Assembly: GCA_025360425.1 (NCBI GenBank)
Contig: JANYCD010000046.1
Span: 17,871-81,870 of the forward strand
Length of the DNA: 64,000 bases
Direction of reading: 5' to 3'
DNA from: Sterolibacteriaceae bacterium
GTDB lineage: Bacteria > Pseudomonadota > Gammaproteobacteria > Burkholderiales > Rhodocyclaceae
The notes beneath the pieces were generated by a model. That model was not told the DNA's origin and searched no databases. It saw only the letters and a program-made list of their open reading frames with translations. Below, one piece after another: positions 9,426 through 19,142 of the stretch. The translations under genes and the position numbers were made by a program. Numbering within the stretch: position 1 is the stretch's first letter; every line of letters starts with the position of its first letter.

Positions 9426-10349
9426 TCAAACCAGTGGTATCAAGTTAAGGCCCAGGCGTTTGGGCAGGCTTGCCGGGGTGATGGGGCTGCCATCAAGTTC
9501 AAGTGAGAGGATTTTAACAACTCTGCCATCGCTACAGCGGGCCAACAGGTGGCCTTCTTCGGCATACAGACCGGTTGGCTTTCCTGTTGCCGGCTGCCCG
9601 GGTTGGATCAGGGTGCGCAGCAGCCGCAGGCGGTGCCCTGCCATGTCACAGAAGGCGCCAGGGTAGGGCGGCGCCACGGCACGCACCAGGTTGTGGACGT
9701 CCTGCGCCGGTCTGGTCCAATCAATGCGGCCATCCTCCGCTTTGCGTCCGCCGAAATAGCTGCCCAGTTTCAGATCAGCCATGACGTGGGGTGCCGTGCC
9801 GGCCAGGAGCTGCGGCAGGATGTTGTCCAATGTTATTTCGGTGGCAAGGGTGACTTTGTCGAACACTTCCCGAGCTGTGTCATCGGGCAGGATGAGAACG
9901 GCTTGTTGCGCCACTAATTCACCGGCATCCGGTTTTTCGACCATGCGGTGCAGGGTGGCGCCGGTTTCGCGCTCGCCATGCAGGACGGCCCAGTTCACTG
10001 GCGCTCGTCCGCGGTACTTGGGCAACAGCGAACCGTGCATGTTGTAGGCGCCGCGCTTCGCGGTTCCGAGCACTGCTGGTTTCAGCATCAGTCGGTAATA
10101 GAAGGAAAACAGAAAGTCGGCATTGACGGCACGCAACTGCGCCAGTATTTCCGGTGTGTTGGGATCTGCCGGCGTGATGCATGGAATGTCGTAATCCCGG
10201 GCCGCATCGGATACCCGCTCGAACCAGACGTTCTCTTTCGGATCGTCCTGGTGGGTGACCACCAGCGCGACATCGACGCCGTGCGCCAGCAGCACCTTGA
10301 GGCAGCGGACACCGACGTTGTGATAGGCGAAGACGACCGCGCGCGTCAT
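9426..10349 (-). CDS. Formyltransferase (ArnA N-terminal half, separate gene)
   Basis: MTRAVVFAYHNVGVRCLKVLLAHGVDVALVVTHQDDPKENVWF; NMHGSLLPKYRGRAPVNWAVLHGE. Start set to 10349 (ATGA overlap with arnC), not the ORF-track start at 10769. Confidence 0.88.
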   Translation of the reverse strand: MTRAVVFAYHNVGVRCLKVLLAHGVDVALVVTHQDDPKENVWFERVSDAARDYDIPCITPADPNTPEILAQLRAVNADFLFSFYYRLMLKPAVLGTAKRGAYNMHGSLLPKYRGRAPVNWAVLHGERETGATLHRMVEKPDAGELVAQQAVLILPDDTAREVFDKVTLATEITLDNILPQLLAGTAPHVMADLKLGSYFGGRKAEDGRIDWTRPAQDVHNLVRAVAPPYPGAFCDMAGHRLRLLRTLIQPGQPATGKPTGLYAEEGHLLARCSDGRVVKILSLELDGSPITPASLPKRLGLNLIPLV

Positions 10350-11284
10350 TCCTTTCGTTCCAGTATGGCGCCGATCAGGTAGCGTGGCCGGTGGCGTACC
10401 TGCTGGTAGATGCGGCCAATGTATTCGCCGAGCAGGCCGACGCCGAACAGGGTCAGGCCGATGAGGAAAAAGGCAATGCCGAACAGGGTGAACACGCCTT
10501 CCGCTTCCGGTCCGACCATCAGTCGCCGGATGAACAGGAAGACGACGAACAGGGCAGATAGGAAGGAAATGCCGATACCCAGCATCGAGAAAAATTGCAG
10601 CGGGATCAGCGAAAAACTGGTCATCAGGTCGAAGTTGAGGCGGATCAGGCTGTACAGCGAATACTTGGAATCCCCGGCGTGGCGCTCTTCGTGGGCAACT
10701 TCGACCTCGGCGGGATTCTGCGCGAAGGAGTAGGCCAGGGCCGGGATGAAGGTACTGACTTCGCGGCAATTGTTGATGGCGTCGATGATGGAGCGCGAAT
10801 AGGCGCGCAGCATGCAGCCCTGGTCGGTCATCTTGATGCGGGTGATGCGTTCGCGCAGGCGGTTCATGGCCTTCGACGCCCAGCGGCGGAACGGCGTGTC
10901 CTGGCGGTTTTGGCGGATGCTGCCGACGCAGTCGTAGCCTTCGCGCACCTTGGCGACCAGCTTGCCGATTTCTTCCGGCGGGTTTTGCAGATCGGCATCC
11001 AGCGTCACCACGATCTGCCCACGCGAATGTTCAAAGCCGGCCATGATCGCCATATGTTGCCCGGCGTTGGCGGCGAGCAGGATGGCACGCGTCACGTCGG
11101 GCCGCTTCTCGAACTGTGTTCGCAACATGGCGGCGGAACGGTCACGGCTGCCATCGTTGATGAAGATCACCTCATAGTCTGCACCCAGGGCGTCAAGTGC
11201 TGGATAGAGCCTGTCGAAAAGGGCCGGCAGGCCGGCTTCTTCGTTGTAGAGCGGGACGATAACGGAAATTTCCGGAGCGTTCAT
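10346..11284 (-). CDS. arnC: Undecaprenyl-phosphate Ara4FN transferase-like GT2
   Basis: ISVIVPLYNEEAGLPALFDRL, NDGSRDRSAAML, VVTLDADLQNPPEEI; start reset to 11284 (4-nt overlap with arnB stop). Confidence 0.88.
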   Translation of the reverse strand: MNAPEISVIVPLYNEEAGLPALFDRLYPALDALGADYEVIFINDGSRDRSAAMLRTQFEKRPDVTRAILLAANAGQHMAIMAGFEHSRGQIVVTLDADLQNPPEEIGKLVAKVREGYDCVGSIRQNRQDTPFRRWASKAMNRLRERITRIKMTDQGCMLRAYSRSIIDAINNCREVSTFIPALAYSFAQNPAEVEVAHEERHAGDSKYSLYSLIRLNFDLMTSFSLIPLQFFSMLGIGISFLSALFVVFLFIRRLMVGPEAEGVFTLFGIAFFLIGLTLFGVGLLGEYIGRIYQQVRHRPRYLIGAILERKE

Positions 11285-12399
11285 TTCTGCTTGATGACTT
11301 CGGTAATGGCCAGGCACACACGAGCGACATCTGTGTCTGCCATGCCTGGAAAGAGAGGAAGTGTAATGGTTTCACGTCCAACCCGTTCGGCATGGGGGAA
11401 GTCACCTTCCTTGAAGCCAAGCTTGCGATAGAGCGTGAACAGATGCAGGGCAGGGTAGTGAACGCCGATACCGATGCCGCGCCCTTTCATTGCAGCGATG
11501 AAGTTGCCTCGGTTGACCTCTTTCGGCAGCGTTACCTGGAACATGTGCCAGTTTGAGTTTTCGAAGTCAGCCAATGGCAAACCAAGATCCAGCAAGGGAT
11601 CAAGGGTCGAAAAATAGAGACGGGCGAGATGCCGGCGACGTTCAATAAATTCCGCCAGACGCTTCAACTGGCCGAGGCCGATGGCTGCGGCGATGTCGGT
11701 CAGATTGAATTTCCCGCCCAGTACATCCACATCCATGCCGCCATCGGAAAAACGCTGAAATCCCTGCAGCCGCATGCGTTCGCACAAGGCCGGATCGACG
11801 TCGGCGGGAAGCACCAGCGCGCCACCCTCGCCGGTGGTGATGTTCTTGTTGGCATGGAAGCTGAAGGAGACAAAGTCGCCGAATGAACCGATCGGTTTGC
11901 CACGCCAGCGCGATCCGAAAGACTGCGCTGCATCCTCGATAACGCGCAATTTGTGGCGTCCTGCGATTGCATAAAGCCGATCGCGGTCCACCGGCAGACC
12001 GGCCAGATCTACCGGAATGATGGACTTGGTGCTGGATGTGATCGCGGCTTCGATCCGATCAAGATCGATGTTACGAGTGGCTGGGTCAATGTCCACCAAT
12101 ACTGGCGTAGCGCCGACTTCGAGAATGACGTTAGTGGTCGCGACCCAGGTCAGCGGCGTGGTGATGACTTCGTCGCCAGGACCAACGCCGGCGAGACGGA
12201 GGGCGATTTCCAGGGTGGAACTGCCCGAGCTGAACACACGCACTGGCCGGCCGCCGCAGTATGTCGACAGCGCAGCTTCCAGGGCTTGCACCCTGGGACC
12301 GCTGGTGAGCCAGCCCGAGCGCAGCACCGCCACCACATCGGCGATGGTGGTCTCGTCGATTGAAGGCCGTGTGAAAGGTAGAAATTCTGCGCTGCCCAC
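11281..12399 (-). CDS. arnB: DegT/DnrJ/EryC1 aminotransferase, ArnB-like
   Basis: FTRPSIDETTIADVVAVLRSGWLTSGPRVQALE; VIEDAAQSFGS; SFSFHANKNITTGEGG (PLP lysine). GTG start at 12399 preceded by AGGAG. Confidence 0.88.
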   Translation of the reverse strand: MGSAEFLPFTRPSIDETTIADVVAVLRSGWLTSGPRVQALEAALSTYCGGRPVRVFSSGSSTLEIALRLAGVGPGDEVITTPLTWVATTNVILEVGATPVLVDIDPATRNIDLDRIEAAITSSTKSIIPVDLAGLPVDRDRLYAIAGRHKLRVIEDAAQSFGSRWRGKPIGSFGDFVSFSFHANKNITTGEGGALVLPADVDPALCERMRLQGFQRFSDGGMDVDVLGGKFNLTDIAAAIGLGQLKRLAEFIERRRHLARLYFSTLDPLLDLGLPLADFENSNWHMFQVTLPKEVNRGNFIAAMKGRGIGIGVHYPALHLFTLYRKLGFKEGDFPHAERVGRETITLPLFPGMADTDVARVCLAITEVIKQK

Positions 12400-12416
12400 T
12401 TCTTGCTCCTTGCTGA

Positions 12417-12788
12417 TTACGAACGCGCCACGAGCACTACGCCGATGACGATAAAGCCAAGCCCCAGCAACTTTTGTGCGACCAGTGGTTCGCCGAACCA
12501 GAAATAGGCCACGGCCGCGTTGACCACATAGCCAATGGAAAGCATCGGGTAAGCAACGCTGACGGGTACTCTGGAAAGCGCCATGATCCACACCACCAAA
12601 CTCACCGCATAACACGCCATGCCGCCCAGAATATAGGGCTGGAACGCGATCTTCATGCCGATCGGAATCAGGTTGTCGAGCTGGAACTCGAAATGGCCGA
12701 CGACATTGGTGCCGGCCTTGAGCAGCAGTTGTGCAAAGGCATTGAGCAATACGCCGGTGAGCACCAGAGCAAATGCGATCGGCGTCAT
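12417..12788 (-). CDS. Small multidrug resistance / ArnE-ArnF-like membrane protein
   Basis: 123 aa, four hydrophobic segments, SRVPVSVAYPMLSIGYVVNAAVAYFWFGEPL. Confidence 0.8.
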   Translation of the reverse strand: MTPIAFALVLTGVLLNAFAQLLLKAGTNVVGHFEFQLDNLIPIGMKIAFQPYILGGMACYAVSLVVWIMALSRVPVSVAYPMLSIGYVVNAAVAYFWFGEPLVAQKLLGLGFIVIGVVLVARS

Positions 12789-14428
12789 TGTGGCTTCCTT
12801 ATGATGACATTGCGTTTGTCGCGGGCAACTTCCTGCATCGGCAAACCCTCGGCCTGCATCGCCGGCAGCACGCTCAGCGGCATGATGGCGAAGGCATCCT
12901 TGTCTTGCTCCCAGCGCGGGCGAAACTCCGCCACCGTGGGGATCCATTTGTCAGGTTCCTGACCGATGCCAAAGGCCAGTTCATCGGTGTATTCCACCAG
13001 GGTCACGGTACGATTGATATAGAACGGCAAGGTTTGTTCGTAGCCGCGCACGCTATAGAAGGGGACGCCTGGCGTCAGCAGCGAACGGGTTTTTGCGGCG
13101 ATGTCGGAGGCGGAATAGTACGGCGCCAGATTGTCGTGACCGAGCAGCACGCCGCTGCCGGCCAGCAGGCTTCCGCTCGCCAGTACGATCAATGCCGGCA
13201 TGTTGCGTCTGTTCCACGCAAGCGTTGTTGCTGCTGCCAGGGTCAGCAGCAACAGTAATGCGGCGCCAGTTAACCAGTTGGCATAACCGGAAAGCATTTC
13301 GTAGGAATACTCATGGTCGACACCATTGACCAAATGCGGTGCAAACCACAACGCAGGCAAGGCAAGCAATACCAATGTGCCCAGATGCAATAGCAATCCA
13401 CGGCGCGACAGGTTGCCAAGCACTTTGCCGCCCAACAGTGCCAGTGCAGGAAATATTGGCAGGATGTAAGACGGCAGCTTGGAACTGGAGACGCTGAAAA
13501 AGCCGAAGGTGATCGCGATCCACAGCAGCAGAAAGCGCGGCGGCTGAAACGGCGCGGTTCCCTCACGACGCCATGACTTGAGCATCGCGTGGAGCAGCAT
13601 GAACGTCCACGGCAGGGCGCCGAGTGTATAGATGACGAAGAAATACCAGTCGGGCTGGTTGCGGCGATGGACCGTGGTGAGGAAACGCTCGAAGTGTTCG
13701 TGAATGAAAAAGAAATGTGGAAACTCGGGATTGGCGAGCGATACCGCGACGAACCAAGGCGCAGTGATGGCAAAAAACAGCAGCAGGCCCGATATCGGAC
13801 TTAGCCGTCGCCACGGAGACCAGTCACGATTGAGCAAGGAATAGGCAAACAGTGTCGAGCCAGTCAGAACCAGGGCCACCAGCCCTTTGCTCAGAACCGC
13901 GAGTGCCAACGCAGCCCATGCGACCCACATCCAGCGGCGTGCACTGCGGGTATCACCCTGCTGGGCGAAGAAAAAGCCGGTCCACGCCAGTTGCAGGAAA
14001 AAGCTGAGGCCCATGTCGAGGGTGATGATCTGGCTCATGACCAGGTAAAGCAGGCAGCTGGCCAATATGGCGGCGGTCAGTGCACCAGCCTGCGGCCCCC
14101 ATAATCTGCGACCGGTGTACCAGCCCAGCAGGACGCCGAAAAACCCTGTCAGGGCCGGCCACAGGCGAGCAGTCCACTGGTGTTCGCCGAAGGCCTCGTA
14201 GCCTGTCGCAGTGGCCCAGTATTGCAGCGCCGGCTTTTCGAAATACTTGATCGCATTCAGGCGCGGCGTCAGCCAGTCGCCGCTGGCCACCATCTCGCGC
14301 GGAATTTCGGCATAGCGTCCTTCGTCCGGACGCACCAGGCGCCGGTAATCGAGAGTGCCGAACCAGACCGCGATCAGGGCGATCCAGAGGATCCAGGCAA
14401 AACGACGCGTGCCGGGTGTCATGGTCAT
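12785..14428 (-). CDS. arnT: 4-amino-4-deoxy-L-arabinose transferase-like, GT39
   Basis: DYRRLVRPDEGRYAEIPREMVASGDWLTPRLNAIKYFEKPALQYWATA. Start at 14428 overlaps the upstream stop; the ORF-track start at 14887 is too long. Confidence 0.87.
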   Translation of the reverse strand: MTMTPGTRRFAWILWIALIAVWFGTLDYRRLVRPDEGRYAEIPREMVASGDWLTPRLNAIKYFEKPALQYWATATGYEAFGEHQWTARLWPALTGFFGVLLGWYTGRRLWGPQAGALTAAILASCLLYLVMSQIITLDMGLSFFLQLAWTGFFFAQQGDTRSARRWMWVAWAALALAVLSKGLVALVLTGSTLFAYSLLNRDWSPWRRLSPISGLLLFFAITAPWFVAVSLANPEFPHFFFIHEHFERFLTTVHRRNQPDWYFFVIYTLGALPWTFMLLHAMLKSWRREGTAPFQPPRFLLLWIAITFGFFSVSSSKLPSYILPIFPALALLGGKVLGNLSRRGLLLHLGTLVLLALPALWFAPHLVNGVDHEYSYEMLSGYANWLTGAALLLLLTLAAATTLAWNRRNMPALIVLASGSLLAGSGVLLGHDNLAPYYSASDIAAKTRSLLTPGVPFYSVRGYEQTLPFYINRTVTLVEYTDELAFGIGQEPDKWIPTVAEFRPRWEQDKDAFAIMPLSVLPAMQAEGLPMQEVARDKRNVIIRKPQ

Positions 14429-14796
14429 TCGACGATCAACACGGCTACGACCTTGCGGCCTTCGGCCATTAACACGTTGTAGGTGCGGCAGGCCGCCGCA
14501 GTGTCCATGACCTCGACGCCGATGCGGGCTTCGATCATTGGCCGCAGGATGGCAGGGGAGGGGAAACGCTGTCGCGCACCGGTGCCAAGCAGCACGACGT
14601 CGCATTTTGAGGTGGCAAGTGAGGTCAAGTGTTCGGCCCGAAGATCGTCGAGGTTCGTCGGCGGCCATTCCGAATCGAGGCTGTCGGGTGTCACGATCAG
14701 GCTGCGTTCGTAACGTCGTCCGTTGATGGCGACGAAGCCGGAACCGTAAGCGGTGACCGTGTTTTGACCGGAATAAGTGTCGGCGTGGAGTTTCAT
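14425..14796 (-). CDS. Mth938/DUF498-like domain protein
   Basis: MKLHADTYSGQNTVTAYGSGFVAINGRRYERSLIVTPDSL, LLGTGARQRFPSPAI, EVMDTAAACRTYNVLMAEGRKVVAVLI. Confidence 0.75.
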   Translation of the reverse strand: MKLHADTYSGQNTVTAYGSGFVAINGRRYERSLIVTPDSLDSEWPPTNLDDLRAEHLTSLATSKCDVVLLGTGARQRFPSPAILRPMIEARIGVEVMDTAAACRTYNVLMAEGRKVVAVLIVE

Positions 14797-14959
14797 AAAA
14801 ACAAAGCGCCGACAACCTTGATTGCGGCGCAGCATGGGCTTCGGTAAGATTATACCTTTGCCCGGCACGCGGCCCAATGTCAGTCATTGGGCGAAATAGC
14901 GCGTGTTTGGCTGCTTTCCCGGAGTTTCTCCAGGACGATCAATGAGACAAGGGTTCCTG

Positions 14960-16186
14960 ATGCGACCAGTAATGAAGTCTGCAAAGCTGGACAATGTCTG
15001 TTACGACATCCGTGGTCCGGTGCTCGGCCGCGCCCGACAGATGGAGGACGAAGGCCATCGCATCATCAAGCTGAACATCGGCAATCTGGCGCCGTTCGGC
15101 TTCGAGGCGCCGGAGGAAATCGTGCAGGACATGATCCGCAACCTGCCGGAGTCGTCGGGCTACTCCGACTCCAAAGGCGTTTTCTCCGCGCGCAAGGCGA
15201 TCATGCATTACACGCAGCAAAAGAAGATCTCCGACGTGACCATTGACGATATCTACCTTGGCAACGGCGCTTCGGAACTGATCGTGATGGCCATGCAGGC
15301 GCTGCTGAACCCGGGCGATGAAGTGCTGGTGCCAAGCCCCGATTATCCGTTGTGGACGGCGGCGGCCACTTTGGGTGGCGGCGCGCCACGACATTACCTG
15401 TGCGACGAACAGGCCGGATGGTTGCCCGACATTGACGACATCCGCAAAAAAATAAGCCCTTCTACCCGGGCGATCGTCGTCATCAATCCCAACAACCCGA
15501 CCGGGGCGCTTTATCCCGATGCAGTGCTGCTGAAAATCATCGAACTCGCCCGTATCCACCAGCTCATCATTTTTGCCGATGAAATCTACGACAAGGTGCT
15601 CTACGACGGCAACACGCACACTTCGATCGCCTCTTTGGCGGATGACGTGCTGTTCGTGACTTTCAACGGGCTGTCGAAAAACTATCGTTCCTGTGGTTTT
15701 CGCGCCGGGTGGATGGTGGTTTCGGGGCAGAAGCAACACGCGGGCGATTACATCGAAGGGCTCAACATCCTGGCGTCGATGCGCCTGTGCGCCAACGTGC
15801 CGGGACAATACGCAATCCAGACTGCACTAGGTGGTTACCAGAGCATTAATGATCTGGTCGCGCCTGACGGGCGCCTGGCGAGGCAGCGCGATCTGGCCTG
15901 GGAGCTGTTGTCGGAAATTCCCGGCGTCTCTTGCGTCAAACCCAAAGCGGCGCTGTATCTGTTTCCACGCCTCGATCCGGCGGTCTATCCGATCGCGGAC
16001 GACGAGCGATTCATTCTTGAATTGCTGGAAGCCGAACGGGTTCTGCTGGTGCAGGGCAGCGGTTTCAACTGGCCCCATCCGGACCATTTCCGCGTGGTCT
16101 TCCTGCCGCACGAGGATGACTTGCGTGAGGCCATCGGCCGTATCGCCCGTTTTCTGGAAAGCTATCGCAAGCGACACGGAAGCTGA
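14960..16186 (+). CDS. Alanine-synthesizing aminotransferase (AlaA/AlaC type)
   Basis: KLNIGNLAPFGFEAPEEI, INPNNPTGALYP, DEIYDKVLYD, SKNYRSCGFRAGW; exact start uncertain (14942/14960/14972). Confidence 0.88.
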   Translation: MRPVMKSAKLDNVCYDIRGPVLGRARQMEDEGHRIIKLNIGNLAPFGFEAPEEIVQDMIRNLPESSGYSDSKGVFSARKAIMHYTQQKKISDVTIDDIYLGNGASELIVMAMQALLNPGDEVLVPSPDYPLWTAAATLGGGAPRHYLCDEQAGWLPDIDDIRKKISPSTRAIVVINPNNPTGALYPDAVLLKIIELARIHQLIIFADEIYDKVLYDGNTHTSIASLADDVLFVTFNGLSKNYRSCGFRAGWMVVSGQKQHAGDYIEGLNILASMRLCANVPGQYAIQTALGGYQSINDLVAPDGRLARQRDLAWELLSEIPGVSCVKPKAALYLFPRLDPAVYPIADDERFILELLEAERVLLVQGSGFNWPHPDHFRVVFLPHEDDLREAIGRIARFLESYRKRHGS

Positions 16187-16192
16187 AATGCG

Positions 16193-16270
16193 TGAGGGGT
16201 GAGGAGTGAAGGGTGAGGAGCAAAAACCCGACGCTCTTTACCCCTTTCTCCTCACTCCTTACTCCTCACT
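16193..16270. repeat. Intergenic GTGAGGAGTGA / TCACTCCTCAC inverted repeat
   Basis: gtgaggggtgaggagtgaagggtgaggag ... ctcctcactccttactcctcac between the aminotransferase gene and hom. Confidence 0.8.
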
Positions 16271-16275
16271 GAATT

Positions 16276-17589
16276 ATGAAACCTATCAATGTTGGTCTTC
16301 TGGGCATCGGCACTGTCGGTGGCGGCACGTTTACGGTGCTGGCGCGCAACGAAGCTGAAATTACCCGCCGCGCCGGGCGGCCGATCAGAATTTCGATTGT
16401 TGCCGACAAGGAGGTAGCGTTGGCGAACAAGGTCGCCCAAGGCAAGGCCAAGGTGACCAATGATGCATTCGCTGTCGTCAACGATCCTGAAGTGGACATT
16501 GTCATCGAGCTGATCGGCGGCTGCGGTGTGGCCAAGGAACTGGTGTTGAAGGCGATCGAGAATGGCAAGCATGTGGTCACCGCCAACAAGGCGCTGCTGG
16601 CCAACCACGGCAACGAAATCTTTGCCGCCGCACAGAAAAAAGGCGTGATGGTGGCTTTCGAGGCAGCCGTGGCGGGCGGCATTCCCATCATCAAGGCAGT
16701 ACGTGAGGGCCTTAGCGCCAACCGCATCGAGTGGATCGCCGGCATCATCAACGGCACCACCAATTTCATCCTTTCGGAGATGCGCGACAAGGGATTGTCC
16801 TTCGACGTAGTGCTCAAGGAGGCGCAGCGACTGGGTTACGCCGAGGCCGATCCGACGTTTGACATCGAAGGCGTCGATGCTGCTCACAAGATCACCATCC
16901 TTTCCGCGATCGCCTTCGGCATTCCGGTGCAATTCGACAAGGCGCACGTCGAGGGCATCAGCAAACTCGAAGCTGACGACATCAAGTACGCCGAGCAACT
17001 CGGCTATCGCATCAAGCTGCTGGGCATCACCAAGCGCAAGGAAAACGGCATTGAACTGCGCGTGCATCCAACACTGATCCCCGTTCGACGCCTGATCGCC
17101 AACGTGGAAGGCGCCATGAACGCGGTGTTGGTGCAGGGTGACGCCGTTGGCTCGACCCTCTACTACGGCAAGGGTGCCGGCGCAGAGCCGACAGCCAGCG
17201 CGGTGATTGCCGATCTGGTCGACGTGACCCGCATGCACACGGCCGACTCGGCGCACCGCGTGCCGCATCTGGCATTCCAACCTGACGCGCTGCACAGCAC
17301 CCCGATTCTGCCGCTCTCCGAAGTGGAAACCAGCTATTACCTGCGGCTAAGAGTGGAGGACAAACCCGGCGTACTCGCCGATATCACCCGCATCCTGGCC
17401 GATCAGCAGATATCCATCGACGCCATGATTCAGCGCGAGCCGGGTGAGGGGGAAGATCAGACTGACATCATCATGCTGACGCATGTGACTCGCGAAAAGC
17501 ACGTCGATGCGGCAATTGCCAAAATCGAAATGTTGCCGGTGGTGAAGCGAAACGTGATTCGTCTGCGCATGGAAGATTTGGCTGGCTGA
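16276..17589 (+). CDS. hom: Homoserine dehydrogenase
   Basis: INVGLLGIGTVGGGTFTVL; AGIINGTTNFILSEM; C-terminal ACT region. Confidence 0.93.
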   Translation: MKPINVGLLGIGTVGGGTFTVLARNEAEITRRAGRPIRISIVADKEVALANKVAQGKAKVTNDAFAVVNDPEVDIVIELIGGCGVAKELVLKAIENGKHVVTANKALLANHGNEIFAAAQKKGVMVAFEAAVAGGIPIIKAVREGLSANRIEWIAGIINGTTNFILSEMRDKGLSFDVVLKEAQRLGYAEADPTFDIEGVDAAHKITILSAIAFGIPVQFDKAHVEGISKLEADDIKYAEQLGYRIKLLGITKRKENGIELRVHPTLIPVRRLIANVEGAMNAVLVQGDAVGSTLYYGKGAGAEPTASAVIADLVDVTRMHTADSAHRVPHLAFQPDALHSTPILPLSEVETSYYLRLRVEDKPGVLADITRILADQQISIDAMIQREPGEGEDQTDIIMLTHVTREKHVDAAIAKIEMLPVVKRNVIRLRMEDLAG

Positions 17590-17610
17590 AGGATACAGCA
17601 CAAAAAACAA

Positions 17611-17637
17611 AAAACCGGCTAAGTGCCGGTTTTTTTG
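17611..17637 (+). terminator. Rho-independent terminator after hom
   Basis: aaaaCCGGCTaagtGCCGGttttttt stem with T tract. Confidence 0.75.
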
Positions 17638-18033
17638 TTGTGTATCCAGCTACTACATCCAACTTTTAAGGTCATGCTTGTTACAACTCACATTGTTTGT
17701 CGCTATGGTCTATCTGCCGGGTTCATTGCCATGAATAATGACGACGCTGGAAAGGGTGTAATTCGTCGTTGTCGGATTCCAGGTCAATGCCTTCGATGAA
17801 GCCCGTAGAAAATACATTAAAGTTTTTGGGATTGAATTAAAGAAAACATTTTTCTTGGTCGTAAAGGCACATTGGGCTAATTTCGATTCGCAACCGCCAA
17901 ACCTTCGTTAAAGCCGTTCCACAAACCGATAATCTGTGTGTTTCTGACATTTTCATGGAAAATGCTACCAATTTGTTTGACAAGCGCCGGTGCGGCGTTT
18001 CATACTCAAAACGTCAAATCATCAGGAACATAC

Positions 18034-19065
18034 GTGACCGACACTGCTAAATTCAGCCACGGTTTGGAGCGGGATGCGATGCTTGCCCCGCTCCCCGATT
18101 TACGCTATCCGACCACGCCATTCGAGCAACTGGCACGCATAGGCGGTCATTTGTTCGATGTGGATGTTTGCGTCGCTCTTTTGCCAGAAGAGCCGCATTG
18201 GATGCGAACGATAGGTGGGCTTCTTGAGAGTGAAGGAAAGGTACCTCAACGGCTGTTCGGCCAGCACAGCGCAATACTGATTCCGGATACATTTGCGCTT
18301 GATTCGTTGCGGGCCAACTTGCTTGTTTCAAAAGACCCCGGCATTCGCTTCGTGGCGCATTCACGTCTGATCGCCAGTGATGGAAAGTCGCCGCTGGATA
18401 TTTTTTTGGGAGACCGTGAGCCTCGCACATGGACCAATGAGCGTTCATCGTTGTTTGGCGACTTTCTGGCGATTTGTAACGAAGTTTTGAATGGTGGTTT
18501 GCAGGAGCGCGAATTGCTTGATCTCATTGAAGAGAACAAGCAGCTTCATCGCTTGGCCACGGTGGATCACCTGACAGGGCTTTGGAATCGAAATTCCATT
18601 TTGGATATTCTTGATCGTGAATTGGAGCGGTGTTTTCGCGAACGGCTGCCGATTTCGGTCATTGTTGCCGATCTGGATCATTTCAAAAATGTAAATGATC
18701 AGTACGGGCACTTGGCGGGTGATGCGGTACTCGAAGAAGTCGGAAGGCGATTGCGCCGTGCCGTGAGAACCTATGATGCGGTCGGTCGCATAGGTGGAGA
18801 GGAGTTCCTGATCGTTATGTCCAGTTGCGATGCGCTGGTCGCTGCTTCTGTTGCCGAGCGTATTCATGCCGTGATTCGAAGTGATTCGATGCCAGCAGGC
18901 GAAACGCAGGTCAGCGTCACGATCAGTCAAGGATTGGTGACTTATTCCGGTGAGAAAAGGATGAATCCGGTGGAACTTTTCGAAAAAGCCGACAAGGCGC
19001 TTTATTTGGCAAAATCCAAAGGTAGGGATGGCATACAAAGAGACACCGACACGAAGTCGCGATAA
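18034..19065 (+). CDS. GAF-like N-terminus plus GGDEF diguanylate cyclase
   Basis: DHLTGLWNRNSILDILDREL, RTYDAVGRIGGEEF (GGEEF with RxxD I-site five residues upstream). GTG start at 18034 inferred. Confidence 0.85.
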   Translation: MTDTAKFSHGLERDAMLAPLPDLRYPTTPFEQLARIGGHLFDVDVCVALLPEEPHWMRTIGGLLESEGKVPQRLFGQHSAILIPDTFALDSLRANLLVSKDPGIRFVAHSRLIASDGKSPLDIFLGDREPRTWTNERSSLFGDFLAICNEVLNGGLQERELLDLIEENKQLHRLATVDHLTGLWNRNSILDILDRELERCFRERLPISVIVADLDHFKNVNDQYGHLAGDAVLEEVGRRLRRAVRTYDAVGRIGGEEFLIVMSSCDALVAASVAERIHAVIRSDSMPAGETQVSVTISQGLVTYSGEKRMNPVELFEKADKALYLAKSKGRDGIQRDTDTKSR

Positions 19066-19142
19066 ATAAGTATGGGCGGCTTATCTTGGAGTCAGCGCCA
19101 GTACCGGCGCTTGATCAGCGGAAAGTTTTTGGGGGTATAGCG

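Noticed and set aside
8508-9506. 332-aa plus ORF opposite the arnA decarboxylase
   Set aside because: Antisense shadow; the minus-strand frame has full epimerase motifs.
10350-10769. N-terminal extension of the formyltransferase ORF
   Set aside because: Sequence is the shadow frame of arnC; conserved start MTRAVVFAYHNVGV at 10349 has an ATGA overlap.
10595-11431. 278-aa plus ORF opposite arnC
   Set aside because: Antisense shadow; no domain recognised.
14429-14887. N-terminal extension of arnT ORF
   Set aside because: Overlaps the Mth938-like gene in another frame and lacks similarity to ArnT; start at 14428 fits operon coupling.
14939-15808. 289-aa minus ORF opposite the alanine aminotransferase
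   Set aside because: Antisense shadow.
16252-17295. 347-aa minus ORF opposite hom
   Set aside because: Antisense shadow of homoserine dehydrogenase; His/Asp-rich composition typical of shadow frames.
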